DNA of 64,000 bases from an uncultured Pseudomonadales bacterium (GCA_951813515.1 OX638346.1:4023617-4087616); one strand, 5' to 3'; shown: positions 17,696 through 26,300, counted from the stretch's first letter. Notes: generated by a model from the sequence alone, not told the origin. A program made the numbers and translations.

Positions 17696-17947
17696 CCGGT
17701 TCCTCCATCCGTGTTTGCATCGAGACTAGCAAACGCCAAATCGATGCGGATAGGGTGACCGACGCCGAAGATCACCCAAAAAACACAGGCGCAGGGCGTG
17801 CCTCCGGCAACGGCGTGCTTGCGTCTTCCGCCCTGCAGGACATCGGCGAATTCTCGACCGGCAGGCACCGCCGTTCCGGCGACCCTCATGTGGTAGAGTC
17901 GCTACATGAACTGTCATTGCGACACCCCGTCACTCCCCGCCATTGCC

Positions 17948-18001
17948 ATGCGCATGCCTTGCGCCATGCCGCGCGAGGTGCGTCCCTGCCCAGATCCTTA
18001 A
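17948..18001 (+). CDS. Possible Met-rich leader peptide before the methionyl-tRNA synthetase gene
   Basis: The mini-ORF encodes MRMPCAMPREVRPCPDP, with Met at positions 1, 3 and 7. Its stop codon overlaps the first of two hairpins that end in a terminator just before the synthetase gene. That order (leader with codons for the cognate amino acid, hairpin, terminator, gene) is the layout of amino-acid attenuators. There is no clear ribosome site before its ATG, and a base-paired antiterminator is not obvious, so this could be chance. Confidence 0.3.
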   Translation: MRMPCAMPREVRPCPDP

Positions 18002-18018
18002 GTCCGAGTCGACTTAAG
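17997..18018 (+). promoter_or_regulatory. Hairpin in the synthetase leader
   Basis: CTTAAGTC-CGAGTC-GACTTAAG is a perfect eight-pair stem with a six-base loop. It begins at the mini-ORF stop and ends ten bases before the terminator stem. It may be a pause hairpin or one arm of an attenuator. Confidence 0.4.
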
Positions 18019-18027
18019 TCGTAATCG

Positions 18028-18066
18028 AAAAGCCCGGGCCGTCCTTGCGACGGCCCGGGCTTTTTT
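18028..18066 (+). terminator. Strong intrinsic terminator upstream of metG
   Basis: A perfect 16-pair stem (AAAAGCCCGGGCCGTC paired with its complement) with a five-base loop is followed by a run of T. It points along the + strand, yet no + strand gene lies within 300 bases upstream except the Met-rich mini-ORF. It therefore ends either a leader transcript (attenuator) or an unseen small RNA. The stem is also flanked by A residues, so it could act in both directions. Confidence 0.85.
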
Positions 18067-18094
18067 GTGCCTGACTCCCAACAAGACTGAGACG

Positions 18095-19570
18095 ATGAAA
18101 CGCCAGACCCTGTACATCTCGACATCCATTCCCTACGTCAACGCGACGCCGCACCTCGGGTTTGCCCAGGAGTTGGTGATTGCCGACGCGATGGCGCGGC
18201 ACTACCGGTGCCGGGGATTCGACGTCCGCTTCCAGACCGGCAGCGACGAGAACAGCCTGAAGAACGTGCGCGCGGCGCAGGACGCCGGCATGCCTGTCCC
18301 GGATTGGGTCGCGTCGCACGCAGAGCAGTTCCGGTCGCTCAAGGGCACCCTGGACCTGTCCTTCGACGACTTCATTCGCACCAGCAGCGAACGACGCCAT
18401 GCCGTCGGCGTCGAGACGCTGTGGCAGCGCTGCATGGCTAGCGGCGACCTCTATCGACGCTACTACCGGGGCCTTTACTGCGTCGGTTGCGAGCAGTTCT
18501 ACGAACCCGGGGAACTCGTCGACGGCACCTGCCCGGAGCATCTCGCGCCACTGGAGACCGTCGAAGAGGAGAACTGGTTCTTTCGCCTGTCCCGCTACGC
18601 CGGGCCGTTGCGAAACCTCGTCGAGACGGATGTCCTGCATGTCCATCCCGCCAAGCGCAAGCGCGAGGTCCTCGACTTCATCGACCAGGGCCTGCACGAC
18701 TTCAGCGTCTCGCGCAGCCGAGAACGCGCCCACGGTTGGGGAATCCCGGTCCCGGGCGATCCGGCCCAGGTCCTGTATGTCTGGTTCGACGCGCTCGGCA
18801 ACTACGTCAGCGCGCTCGGCTACGGCAGTGATGACGACAGCCTGTTCTCGCGCTACTGGACCCGGGCGGCACGCCGCATCCATGTCATCGGCAAGGGCGT
18901 CGTGCGCTTCCACGCCGTCTACTGGCCCGCCATGCTGCTCTCCGCCCGCGCGCCGTTGCCGACCGGGATCAGGATCCACGACTACCTGACCGTGGACGGC
19001 ATCAAGATCGCAAAGTCGGAAGGCAATGCCATCGGCCCCGATGACGCGGTCGCCCGCCACGGGACCGACGCCGTGCGCTACTACCTGCTGCGCCACGTGC
19101 GCACGACCGAAGACGGCGACTTCAGCTACGCGCGCCTGGCGGAGGCCTACCGGACCGAACTCGCCGACGGCCTGGGCAATCTCCTGTCTCGCACCCTGGG
19201 GCTGATCCAGCCGGGCATGGAATTGCCAGGTCGCGTGCGCGATCCGGAATTGAGCGAGCTGGCAAGCCGTCTACCGCGCGACATTGAGGATGCGGTCGAG
19301 CGCTTTCAGCTTCACCAGGGCCTGCGAGCGATCTGGCGGCTGGTGGACGCCGCCAACGCGTTTGTCAGTCGTCGCGCACCCTGGAAGCTCGCGCGGGAAG
19401 GCGATGAGGTCGGCCTGCAGGAAGTGCTCGACGATCTCCTGACCGTCCTGGAGAGCCTCGCCAGGGAGCTGGCGGTCTTCCTGCCGGCGACGGCAAGGCG
19501 GATGCAGGACGTCACGCGTGGCGCGCGGCTGGGCGAAAGACCGGTGTGCGTATTGTTCCCCAAGGACTGA
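18095..19570 (+). CDS. metG: Methionyl-tRNA synthetase, short form
   Basis: The protein from the ATG at 18095 has 491 residues, lacks the C-terminal tRNA-binding (EMAP-like) domain and is shorter than typical MetG. The class I signatures are present: HLGF for the HIGH motif near residue 18, a zinc-binding CVGCEQF...GTCPEH module near 132-150, and KIAKS in place of KMSKS near 310. The anticodon-binding helical domain follows, with NAFVSRRAPWKLAREG near 425. It charges tRNA-Met with methionine. The KIAKS variant and the compact size suggest a paralogue, perhaps specialised or acquired by transfer; whether a full-length MetG exists elsewhere cannot be seen. A strong terminator and hairpin lie just upstream. 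The frame remains open upstream to 18065, but the ATG with MKRQTLYISTSIPYVNA fits the family. Confidence 0.85.
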   Translation: MKRQTLYISTSIPYVNATPHLGFAQELVIADAMARHYRCRGFDVRFQTGSDENSLKNVRAAQDAGMPVPDWVASHAEQFRSLKGTLDLSFDDFIRTSSERRHAVGVETLWQRCMASGDLYRRYYRGLYCVGCEQFYEPGELVDGTCPEHLAPLETVEEENWFFRLSRYAGPLRNLVETDVLHVHPAKRKREVLDFIDQGLHDFSVSRSRERAHGWGIPVPGDPAQVLYVWFDALGNYVSALGYGSDDDSLFSRYWTRAARRIHVIGKGVVRFHAVYWPAMLLSARAPLPTGIRIHDYLTVDGIKIAKSEGNAIGPDDAVARHGTDAVRYYLLRHVRTTEDGDFSYARLAEAYRTELADGLGNLLSRTLGLIQPGMELPGRVRDPELSELASRLPRDIEDAVERFQLHQGLRAIWRLVDAANAFVSRRAPWKLAREGDEVGLQEVLDDLLTVLESLARELAVFLPATARRMQDVTRGARLGERPVCVLFPKD

Positions 19571-19762
19571 CCGGCGGGCTGCCAAGAGCATCAGGAAAGT
19601 GCCGGGCGCGCGACGTTCACTTCGCGAGCGCCGGCTTAGGCAATTTTGCCTTGAGGGCAAGGTCGTTCCTGTACCCGGTCTCAAGAGGACCATAGGCGAC
19701 CGCCAACAACAAACGCAGGACACCCCTTTGGGGTGTGCACGCCGGGGGAGTCCTTTAGTCTC

Positions 19763-20387
19763 TCGATGCTCTCGGCAAACGCGACGACACCATCGTGATC
19801 GCCATCTCCGACAACGGCGCGAGCCCCCTGGGCGGTCCTCACCGAAGGACCGCTGGGTGCTATACCAGGACGCGGTGCTGCCGCACGATTTCAGGACCGG
19901 ACCCCGGGTGCGGGGCGTGTCCCACCGGATCACCGCCCGGATCGAACGCGAATCCACCGAGCAGGACGGCGCCATCATCGCCGACGGCGGCCGGTTCGGC
20001 AGCTGGAGCGTGTTTATCCGGGGCAATCGGCTGCACTACACGACCAACAACTTCGGCGAGGGGTGCCGCATCTCCTCCCCCGCCGCCCTCCCACCGGGTG
20101 CTGCGACGCTGCGGGCGGATGTCGTGCGAACCGGCGACGATGAGGGACGCGTGCTGTTCTACGTCGACGACGAACCTGCGGGGGAAGGCGTGCTGTCGCC
20201 GTACCGCCAGTACAATTTCGTCAATGAACCCCTCGATGTCGGCCGGGATAGCCAGACGCCTGTCGACGATCTCTACGAGTCGCCGTTTGTCTTCCAGGGG
20301 ACGATCATTGACGTCGTGATCGAGGCGTTCGGCGAAGAGGTGATGGATTACGAGGTACTACTGGAAGAGTTGATGGCACGCCAGTAG
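19763..20387 (+). pseudogene. Arylsulfatase remnant (fragment of the core joined to the C-terminal domain)
   Basis: Two pieces of an arylsulfatase are recognisable in different frames. The first, about 19763-19840, encodes LGKRDDTIVIAISDNGASP, the metal-binding SDNGAS region. The second, about 19845-20387, encodes KDRWVLYQDAVLPHDFR and the C-terminal beta-sandwich typical of long arylsulfatases (GGRFGSWSVFI; FYVDDEPAGEG; LDVGRDSQTPVDD). The N-terminal two thirds, including the formylglycine cysteine, is missing, and the segment between the two pieces has been deleted. The fragment cannot give an active enzyme. With two intact sulfatase genes nearby, it marks turnover of sulfatase genes in this stretch. 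Confidence 0.75.
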
Positions 20388-20533
20388 GCACGGTCAGTGA
20401 CCGCCTTGCCCCGCCTCACGAGGTAACGGTCGCAGCAGCCGACCCATTCAGGGTGCGTTCGCCCGGCGCAGCAGCCACGGCCTTTCAGTTCCATGATCGC
20501 GGACTTATGCTCGGAGTCGGTGGTCTTCGTCAT
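20348..20533 (-). CDS. Possible small Cys-rich protein
   Basis: A 61-codon frame starts at an ATG preceded by GGAGG (three bases away, rather close). It encodes MTKTTDSEHKSAIMELKG, then a GCCAGRTHPEWVGCCDRY segment with two CC pairs 13 residues apart, then a basic LVRRGKAVTDRAYW tail. The 3' end overlaps the sulfatase remnant on the other strand. I recognise no family. The paired cysteines could bind metal or form disulfides. The codon pattern alone does not decide whether it is real. Confidence 0.35.
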   Translation of the reverse strand: MTKTTDSEHKSAIMELKGRGCCAGRTHPEWVGCCDRYLVRRGKAVTDRAYWRAINSSSSTS

Positions 20534-20616
20534 GCGCCTCCGATGGTTAGGGTGACTTGACGAATCACACGACTGCCTCCTCTTGCGCACAATCGGTCAC
20601 ACCGCTGGAGCAAAAC

Positions 20617-21117
20617 ATGCCAACCGATACCGACCTCATCCCGGTCGTCAGCCTCGGCGCTCTGCCGCTCGAATCCTTTGAGCGGGGGACTTCCTATCGG
20701 TCCTCGGACGCCGAAGGCCTGGCTGCGGGCCTCGGACTGACACGTCTCGGCGCAACCTACACGGAGGTTCCGCCGGGGAAGTCCTCCTGCCCTTACCACG
20801 TTCACCATGCGGTGGACGAGATGTTCGTCATCCTCGAAGGGCAAGGCGACTACCGATTCGGTGAGAGGCGCTACAGCGTGGGAGCCGGCGACGTTCTCGG
20901 CGCGCCGAGCGGCGGCCCGGAGTTCGCCCACCAGCTGACCAATACCGGTGCAGGAACTCTCAAGTACCTCGCCATTTCCAGCGTCTCGGATGCGGACGTG
21001 TGCGAGTATCCGGACAGCGGCAAGTTCGGGGCCGGGAGCCGAGAGGGCTTCAGGTTCATAGGTCGCCGAGGCGACAGCGTCGACTATTGGGACGGCGAAC
21101 CCGACGACCTGAAGTAG
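20617..21117 (+). CDS. Cupin-domain protein
   Basis: The 166-residue protein starts at MPTDTDLIPVVS, six bases after GGAG. A single cupin barrel is visible: the first motif HVHHAVDEMFVILEGQGDYRFG with two His and a Glu as metal ligands, and a second motif around GAPSGGPEFAHQL with a His. The C-terminus (SREGFRFIGRRGDSVDYWDGE) is typical of small cupins annotated as mannose-6-phosphate-isomerase-like or sugar-binding. No reaction can be assigned; a role in carbohydrate or small-molecule metabolism is the usual guess. It is a single gene with no clear operon partner. Confidence 0.78.
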   Translation: MPTDTDLIPVVSLGALPLESFERGTSYRSSDAEGLAAGLGLTRLGATYTEVPPGKSSCPYHVHHAVDEMFVILEGQGDYRFGERRYSVGAGDVLGAPSGGPEFAHQLTNTGAGTLKYLAISSVSDADVCEYPDSGKFGAGSREGFRFIGRRGDSVDYWDGEPDDLK

Positions 21118-21466
21118 CGCCGCGGCGGCAGCCCGGCGTCGTTCTACCAGCGCATCGACCCGCGAAGCCCGATCACGTCTTCGGAGTCGCCGTCCGGGTG
21201 CATACGACGCCCTGCTTCAAGCATTGAGCTCACCTTCGCGCCCGAGATGAGCTTTGCGCCCATCCCCACAGCCGAGGACCGTCCTCGACGGCAAAGATCC
21301 TCCTGGAGGAACTGATGCCCAGCCAGAGGGTTGTCAACGAAGCACTCCTCGATCAGTCGATCGAGTGCTTCCCTAATCGCCAGAAATCTCCTCAAGATGT
21401 GCGGCGACTATCCTACGCGATGACGGGAAAATCCGGCATTGCCCCGATTCTTCAGAGGGGAGTAGG
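21118..21466. other. Intergenic region without a supported gene
   Basis: No frame has a recognised domain. A reverse-strand frame (21144-21395, TTG start) reads in part like a protein (REALDRLIEECFVDNPLAGH) but lacks a ribosome site. On the + strand, ILLEELMPSQ near 21297-21326 echoes the last residues of the sulfatase remnant. Both could be decayed genes. Confidence 0.35.
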
Positions 21467-21697
21467 ATGTGCGCCATGGGTGCCCGATACGCTACTCCGC
21501 GCAACAAGCAAGTTGTGGAACTGATCGCGATCATGGCCGTTGGCGTAGCCGTGCTCGGCCAGGCCGCTTGGCTGGATGGAAAGATCGAGCGTCTGCAAGA
21601 GGGTCAGGCCGAGATCCGAGAGCGCCTGGCTGCGATGGAAACACGCCTTGCCAACCCGGTAGACCTTGCGCAAGCCGAGACGGAAACCTCGCCTTAG
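21467..21697 (+). CDS. Small membrane protein with coiled coil, unknown function
   Basis: The 76-residue protein follows a good ribosome site (GGGGAGTAGG directly before the ATG). It has one transmembrane helix (VVELIAIMAVGVAVLGQAAW, about 16-35) and then a short coiled coil (LDGKIERLQEGQAEIRERLA, about 36-55). Small proteins with this helix-plus-coil plan occur widely in Gammaproteobacteria without a known role; some may scaffold membrane complexes. There is no operon partner in the same direction nearby. Confidence 0.55.
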   Translation: MCAMGARYATPRNKQVVELIAIMAVGVAVLGQAAWLDGKIERLQEGQAEIRERLAAMETRLANPVDLAQAETETSP

Positions 21698-21826
21698 GAT
21701 CCCGTCGCCGCTTCGCGTGCGCCGTGTTTCGTCCACCGAAGCCCGCTGTTTCGCCCACCCGCGGCGTTTGGCAAAGGCCATGACCATTGAGACGGGCCAC
21801 ACTCGACCAGGGGCGGGTCTGACCGG

Positions 21827-22642
21827 CTAAACGGCAGAAGGTCGACGCACGACCATCCACATGTTGTCGCTGGTCGGAATGCGATCCATCCACCGGAACT
21901 CGGCGACCTCCATGCCGACATCTTCCACCATCCGCCTCAGCGTCCTGGGCGTGAAGTAGTTCACGTGTCCCGGAAAACGGAAGCCGCACCATCCCGATCC
22001 CATGACGCGTCGATTCACGCTGGCGAAGTTGGGCACCTTCAGAATCATCGCGCCCGCGGGACGCAAGGCGCGGGCCGCGGCCTCAAGCAACTCCTTCGGG
22101 CGAATTTCGTGCTCCAGAAACGCGTTCGCCACGATCCCGGCCAGGCTCTGGGCGCGAACCCTCCCCAGGCCCTCAATGGCAGGCATCTGGTGCACCACCC
22201 CGCCGCGCGCCACCAGCCGCTCACGGGCCAAGCGCGCTTGTTCCTGCGATATCTCGATGCCCACGACCTCGAACCGCTTGGGCAGCGACGCCAGCTTATC
22301 GCCCCTGCCGCAACCGATATCGACCACCGGTCCTGCCGAAAACCACCGTTCGATCCGATGAACGAGCGGGTCCGAACGCAAGACGAGACGGGCCCGTAGC
22401 ATCCGCGCCGTCCTCGACGCCCCGGATCTCACCCGGCTCTGCTGATACACCCGTTCCTCGCGTTCCTTGCCTACCCGCTCCCAAGCGAGGTCGGTCTCCA
22501 AGTCCTCGTACGCCGGCGGGTTCTCGAGGTAGACGAAAGCGCACTCCTCGCACCGCTTGAGCAACCACTTCTCGTACGAGTACTTCAGCGCCGTTCCGGC
22601 CGCGTTGCTGGTCCCGCACTGCGGGCAAAGCCGCGATGTCAT
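21827..22642 (-). CDS. Class I SAM-dependent methyltransferase with N-terminal zinc ribbon
   Basis: The 271-residue protein begins with two CxxC-type pairs (CPQC at about 6-9 and CEEC at about 31-34), forming a zinc ribbon. The methyltransferase domain has motif I VVDIGCGRGDKL (about 106-117), the VVGIEISQEQARLA acid loop, and a C-terminal region with FRFPGHVNYFTPRTLRRM. This arrangement is common in methyltransferases near glycan or lipid biosynthesis genes, such as sugar methyltransferases. The substrate cannot be read from the sequence. It stands alone, on the same strand as the membrane protein gene at 22772. Confidence 0.8.
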   Translation of the reverse strand: MTSRLCPQCGTSNAAGTALKYSYEKWLLKRCEECAFVYLENPPAYEDLETDLAWERVGKEREERVYQQSRVRSGASRTARMLRARLVLRSDPLVHRIERWFSAGPVVDIGCGRGDKLASLPKRFEVVGIEISQEQARLARERLVARGGVVHQMPAIEGLGRVRAQSLAGIVANAFLEHEIRPKELLEAAARALRPAGAMILKVPNFASVNRRVMGSGWCGFRFPGHVNYFTPRTLRRMVEDVGMEVAEFRWMDRIPTSDNMWMVVRRPSAV

Positions 22643-22771
22643 CGCGGTCTCCCGAAACCAGCCCGGCCGCAGACACGACAGGCACGCGATGCGTTCGCTC
22701 TCACCTGTCGCCTCACAATGGAACCCGTACCACCAATGCCCCTCTCGTCCTCGCGGGAGGCAAACCGGCCA

Positions 22772-23893
22772 CTAAGCGTCTTGTTCAACAGAACGACCAG
22801 CGCCAACAATGCCCAGTCTTGCCGCAAGGGCCCTCACTCCCAGGGCGAGCAGTATGACAAACGCTTCGACGATCAGCGCGATGCCTATTCCAAGAACCGC
22901 GGAATATCGCACGTTCCCGCTTTCGCGCCGGCTCTCGGCATCGTTGTTCTCGATGCCAAAGCGGATTGCGCCATTGATGCTCTCAGCGTTACCGGAATCC
23001 GACATCATGCCCCGAACAACGGATACTTCGTCGGTCCTGAAGGACACCGAAATGTCCAGATCGCCATACGAGATAGCCGGCACGTCACCCTCGGGACGAG
23101 CCTCTTCTTCTACAGCAGCGGGTTCTTCTACAGCAGCGGACCTAGCCTTCTTTTCATCTTCTTCAGTCACCTCCCGGTCTATCGACGAACCGAAGATACT
23201 GAAATAGGTCCTCACGTTCTCCGGCACTGAGAAGCTGACGCCGACATACAGCGGCTGCCATTCCTTTTCGAAGGAAACCTCATAGTGGATGCCGGGTCGC
23301 CGCAAGTCGATGGGGCTGAAATCCTCTTCGTTCTCTTCGACACGCATAGAGAACACCGGGCCATTGGCAGTCGAGTCTGGTTGGTCGAGCGCTCGGAGAG
23401 CACCGTCGACAACCGTCGCCCGGATCCTCTCCGTGTTGTCCCAGGGAACAGGGCCTGGACGCCCGTTCGCCGCTTCAGCGTGGGCTTTCAGATCGCCGCC
23501 AGCTGCGTACACCAGTTGAGGCTCATCACGAAAGCTGGCTGGCTGCAACGCCAGGTTGCTGCGCAGAACAAACGACTTCAACCAGCAGCCTGCCCCCAGC
23601 AGCGGTGCCGAATTGTCGTCCGAGAACCCAACCTGGAGGAAGGAGGGGTCGAACGAACCGATGTCGCCGTACAATTCGAACTGAACGCCTTCGCATCCCT
23701 CGGTATTGACATCCACCACCATCACGTAACGCGTCGGCGTCTGCGTGATCGAGGAGATTTTCTGCAGCGAAAACCAGCAGATGCCCAAGCCGACCAGCGT
23801 CAGCACGATGATGATGATGATGGGATGGCCTCTCCCGAGCACCAGGCGGGTCCAGTGCATGCGGGCGGTCGGGACCGTGTCTTCCTCTGCCAT
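22772..23893 (-). CDS. Membrane protein with two transmembrane helices, unknown family
   Basis: The 373-residue protein has a transmembrane helix at about 25-42 (IIIIIVLTLVGLGICWF) and another near the C-terminus (about 325-350, VLGIGIALIVEAFVILLALG). A large extracytoplasmic domain of about 280 residues lies between them. This domain carries a low-complexity acidic run near 240-270 (EEPAAVEEEARPE). I recognise no family. The IIIII run is encoded by a five-fold ATG/GAT trinucleotide repeat at 23807-23822, which could change length by slippage and vary the first helix by one residue. It is divergent from the sulfatase gene at 24030; the 136-base gap probably holds both promoters. Confidence 0.7.
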   Translation of the reverse strand: MAEEDTVPTARMHWTRLVLGRGHPIIIIIVLTLVGLGICWFSLQKISSITQTPTRYVMVVDVNTEGCEGVQFELYGDIGSFDPSFLQVGFSDDNSAPLLGAGCWLKSFVLRSNLALQPASFRDEPQLVYAAGGDLKAHAEAANGRPGPVPWDNTERIRATVVDGALRALDQPDSTANGPVFSMRVEENEEDFSPIDLRRPGIHYEVSFEKEWQPLYVGVSFSVPENVRTYFSIFGSSIDREVTEEDEKKARSAAVEEPAAVEEEARPEGDVPAISYGDLDISVSFRTDEVSVVRGMMSDSGNAESINGAIRFGIENNDAESRRESGNVRYSAVLGIGIALIVEAFVILLALGVRALAARLGIVGAGRSVEQDA

Positions 23894-24029
23894 CGCCTAT
23901 TCAGTGTCCTTTGAGGATTCGTCACTTGCAGCGAGTGTACTCGATGGGCAAGCTTCCTCGATGCGTCCACGCCGGCCGCGCCTGCGGCCGATGGCGCAAA
24001 CAGACAGGTATCACGAGGCAACCCGTCCC

Positions 24030-25508
24030 ATGGCAGACCGTCCCAACATCGTCCTGATCTTCTCCGATCAGCATCGGGGAGACGCGCTCGGCTGTGTCGG
24101 GAACACGGCGGTCCGAACACCGAATCTGGATGCGCTGGCTTCCGAGGGCGTGATCTTCAGAAACTGCAACACGAGTTCACCTCTGTGCATGCCCGCGCGG
24201 GCGTCGTTGATCACCGGCCAGCATGTCAATGAGCACGGCGCGTGGGGCAATCGATCCGAGGCCGATCCTCGGGGACCGAGTCACGTGAGAAACATCCGCA
24301 CCGCCGGGTACTGCACCGCCGTGGTCGGCAAGACGCATTTTCGGGTACACCAGGCCGATGATGGACACACGCGCGACCATGCGTCCGAATTGCATGCATG
24401 GGGATACGAGTTCGCCCACGAGACCAAGGACACGATCCCCTCGGCGACCCACAGTTGCTACTACGCCGACTTCCTGGCCCAGCAAGGCAAGCTGCAGGTC
24501 TACGAAGACTGCGCACGTGTCTTCCGACGCGGGCAGAACGGGGGGTTCCTGCGCCCCTGGGAACACGTGCCCAGCCTCCTCGAAGAGGACGAGCACATCG
24601 ACATGTACATCGCCAACAGGGCGTCGGACTGGATCAGGGGCTACGCGGACGACAGGCCATTCTACCTGCAGGTCTGCCTGATGGGACCGCATCCGCCTTT
24701 CGACGCGCCCGCGCGTTTCCGGGACATGTTCGAGCCGCAGGAGATGCCCCCGGCGATCCTGCAGGCGCCCGCGGAACCCGTTTCGCCGCAGGTGCGGAGG
24801 ATGTTCTCGCGCAGGGGACTTGACGGCATGACCGAGTCCCAGAGCCGGACCATGACCAGCCACTACTACGCCAAGGTCGCGTTCGACGACCACGCGATCG
24901 GCGTCGTGCTCCGGTCCCTGGAGGAAAAGGCCCTCATGGACAACACCTGGATCGTCTATACCTCCGACCACGGCGAGATGCTCGGCGACCACCTCCTGTG
25001 CCAGAAGTCCCTGTTCTATGAGGGTGCGCTCAGGATTCCGCTCATCGTCAGGCCACCGGGTGGAACCCAACCGTGGATGGCGAACGGCTTGACGGACCAC
25101 CATGACATTTCCACGACGCTGCTTGACGCCGCAGACGCCGCGCCTCTCGAGACCAGCCACGGTGTCTCGCTTGTCCCGAAGATCGAGGCTGGCGCTGATT
25201 CGCCATGCGCGCAGAGCGGCAAGGACATGGTCATGAGCGAAGTGAACGCGTACTCGATGGTCCGCATCGAGCAGTACAAGATGACCATCGATTCCGTCAC
25301 CCGGCAGCCCCTGGAACTGTACGACATGGAGGCCGATCCGGACGAGTTGCGCAACCTCGTGGACGATCCGCGACTTTCGGACGTGCGCGACCGGTTCCTC
25401 AAGGTTCACTTCAGTCGGATGCTTGAGAACCTGAACGAACCGCAACTCAAGATCTATCAGGACGGCGGTATACCGACCAACCTCCACGGAGAGTATCCCG
25501 AGTACTGA
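24030..25508 (+). CDS. Sulfatase (formylglycine-dependent)
   Basis: The 492-residue enzyme starts at MADRPNIVLIFSDQHRGDAL; the frame is open further upstream but that part is not sulfatase-like. The formylglycine motif is CMPAR with C53, D13 begins the metal site, and TSDHGEMLGDH (about 310-320) holds the second set of metal and sulfate residues. The C-terminal ELYDMEADPDELRNL is the usual sulfatase closing subdomain. No signal peptide is visible, so it may be cytoplasmic and act on small imported sulfate esters, in contrast to the secreted sulfatase-esterase. The context of a PhyH dioxygenase 120 bases downstream, possibly in one operon, gives no clear substrate. Confidence 0.88.
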   Translation: MADRPNIVLIFSDQHRGDALGCVGNTAVRTPNLDALASEGVIFRNCNTSSPLCMPARASLITGQHVNEHGAWGNRSEADPRGPSHVRNIRTAGYCTAVVGKTHFRVHQADDGHTRDHASELHAWGYEFAHETKDTIPSATHSCYYADFLAQQGKLQVYEDCARVFRRGQNGGFLRPWEHVPSLLEEDEHIDMYIANRASDWIRGYADDRPFYLQVCLMGPHPPFDAPARFRDMFEPQEMPPAILQAPAEPVSPQVRRMFSRRGLDGMTESQSRTMTSHYYAKVAFDDHAIGVVLRSLEEKALMDNTWIVYTSDHGEMLGDHLLCQKSLFYEGALRIPLIVRPPGGTQPWMANGLTDHHDISTTLLDAADAAPLETSHGVSLVPKIEAGADSPCAQSGKDMVMSEVNAYSMVRIEQYKMTIDSVTRQPLELYDMEADPDELRNLVDDPRLSDVRDRFLKVHFSRMLENLNEPQLKIYQDGGIPTNLHGEYPEY

Positions 25509-25631
25509 ATCGAGCGGCCCGGCGCCACCCATTGCCGTTTTTGGGTGATCGCTTCTCCTGCCGGAGTGGGCGATCAGCGAAGTAGACCTTATGATTGCGC
25601 CTTCCCTTTTTTCGATCCCCGGAGGACATTG

Positions 25632-26300
25632 GTGGACCTTCCCTGCACAGCCTCACTCAAGGCCGACTTCGATCGCGACGGTTTCGTGATCATTCGTGAC
25701 TTCGCAACGCCGGACGAAGTTCGGGAAATCCGTACGCGTGCGGAAGCAGCGACCCGGGGAATCGCCCGCGAGGACATGTTCAGCAACATCACCAAGGGCC
25801 TGGAGCACCGCGACGGCTTTTTTGGGGAACTCCTCCACAACGGTCGGCACGTGCCCATCGTCGAGACACTTCTCGGCAGGAAACCCGAAGCGTCCACGGC
25901 CAGTCTCTTCACCAAGACCGACAAGGACCAGGAGGTGCACCCGCATGCCGACGCCGTGGAAGGCGCCGTGATCTGGATCGCCCTCGACGAAACCGGGAAA
26001 CACAACGGCTGCCTGCACTTCCTGAAAGGCTCCCACAGGCGGCGGGCGGAGTTTGCCCACCTGCAGGCCCACACGCCGACCGACCTGTCAGATCATCCCG
26101 ACACCTTCGAAGCGGCGATGCGCCCCGGTGACCTCGTGATCTTCAGATCGAGCACGGTGCACTGGTCCGGTCCCAACCACGACGGATCCGTCCGCCGGGG
26201 GTTCAACTGCTTCTACGTGGGACGCAAGGGTTGGGAAAAGGGCAGCATGAAGGACTGGAAGGCCGCCAAGAAGGCGAAAGCCGAGACCGCAAGCCGGTAG
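25632..26300 (+). CDS. Phytanoyl-CoA dioxygenase (PhyH) family protein
   Basis: The best start is GTG 25632 (VDLPCTASLKADFDRDGFVI), six bases after GGAGG at 25621-25625; the open frame upstream of it is not conserved-looking. This gives 222 residues. The iron and 2-oxoglutarate residues are visible: H105 and D107 in HPHAD, H177 in STVHWSGPN and R189 nearby. PhyH enzymes hydroxylate a range of small molecules, including phytanoyl-CoA, ectoine and secondary metabolites, so the substrate is open. PhyH genes are notably frequent in genomes of sponge symbionts. It probably shares a transcript with the sulfatase at 24030. Confidence 0.85.
   Translation: MDLPCTASLKADFDRDGFVIIRDFATPDEVREIRTRAEAATRGIAREDMFSNITKGLEHRDGFFGELLHNGRHVPIVETLLGRKPEASTASLFTKTDKDQEVHPHADAVEGAVIWIALDETGKHNGCLHFLKGSHRRRAEFAHLQAHTPTDLSDHPDTFEAAMRPGDLVIFRSSTVHWSGPNHDGSVRRGFNCFYVGRKGWEKGSMKDWKAAKKAKAETASR

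Noticed and set aside
17700..18066. T-box riboswitch before metG
   Set aside because: No T-box motif or specifier loop is visible, and T-boxes are largely confined to Gram-positive lineages.
21297..21326. Second sulfatase remnant suggested by ILLEELMPSQ
   Set aside because: Only about ten residues match the end of the remnant at 19763; this may be chance.
23745..24029. N-terminal extension of the sulfatase at 24030
   Set aside because: It overlaps the divergent membrane gene and its residues (including a Met run from the trinucleotide repeat) do not look like a protein; MADRPNIVLIF is the family start.
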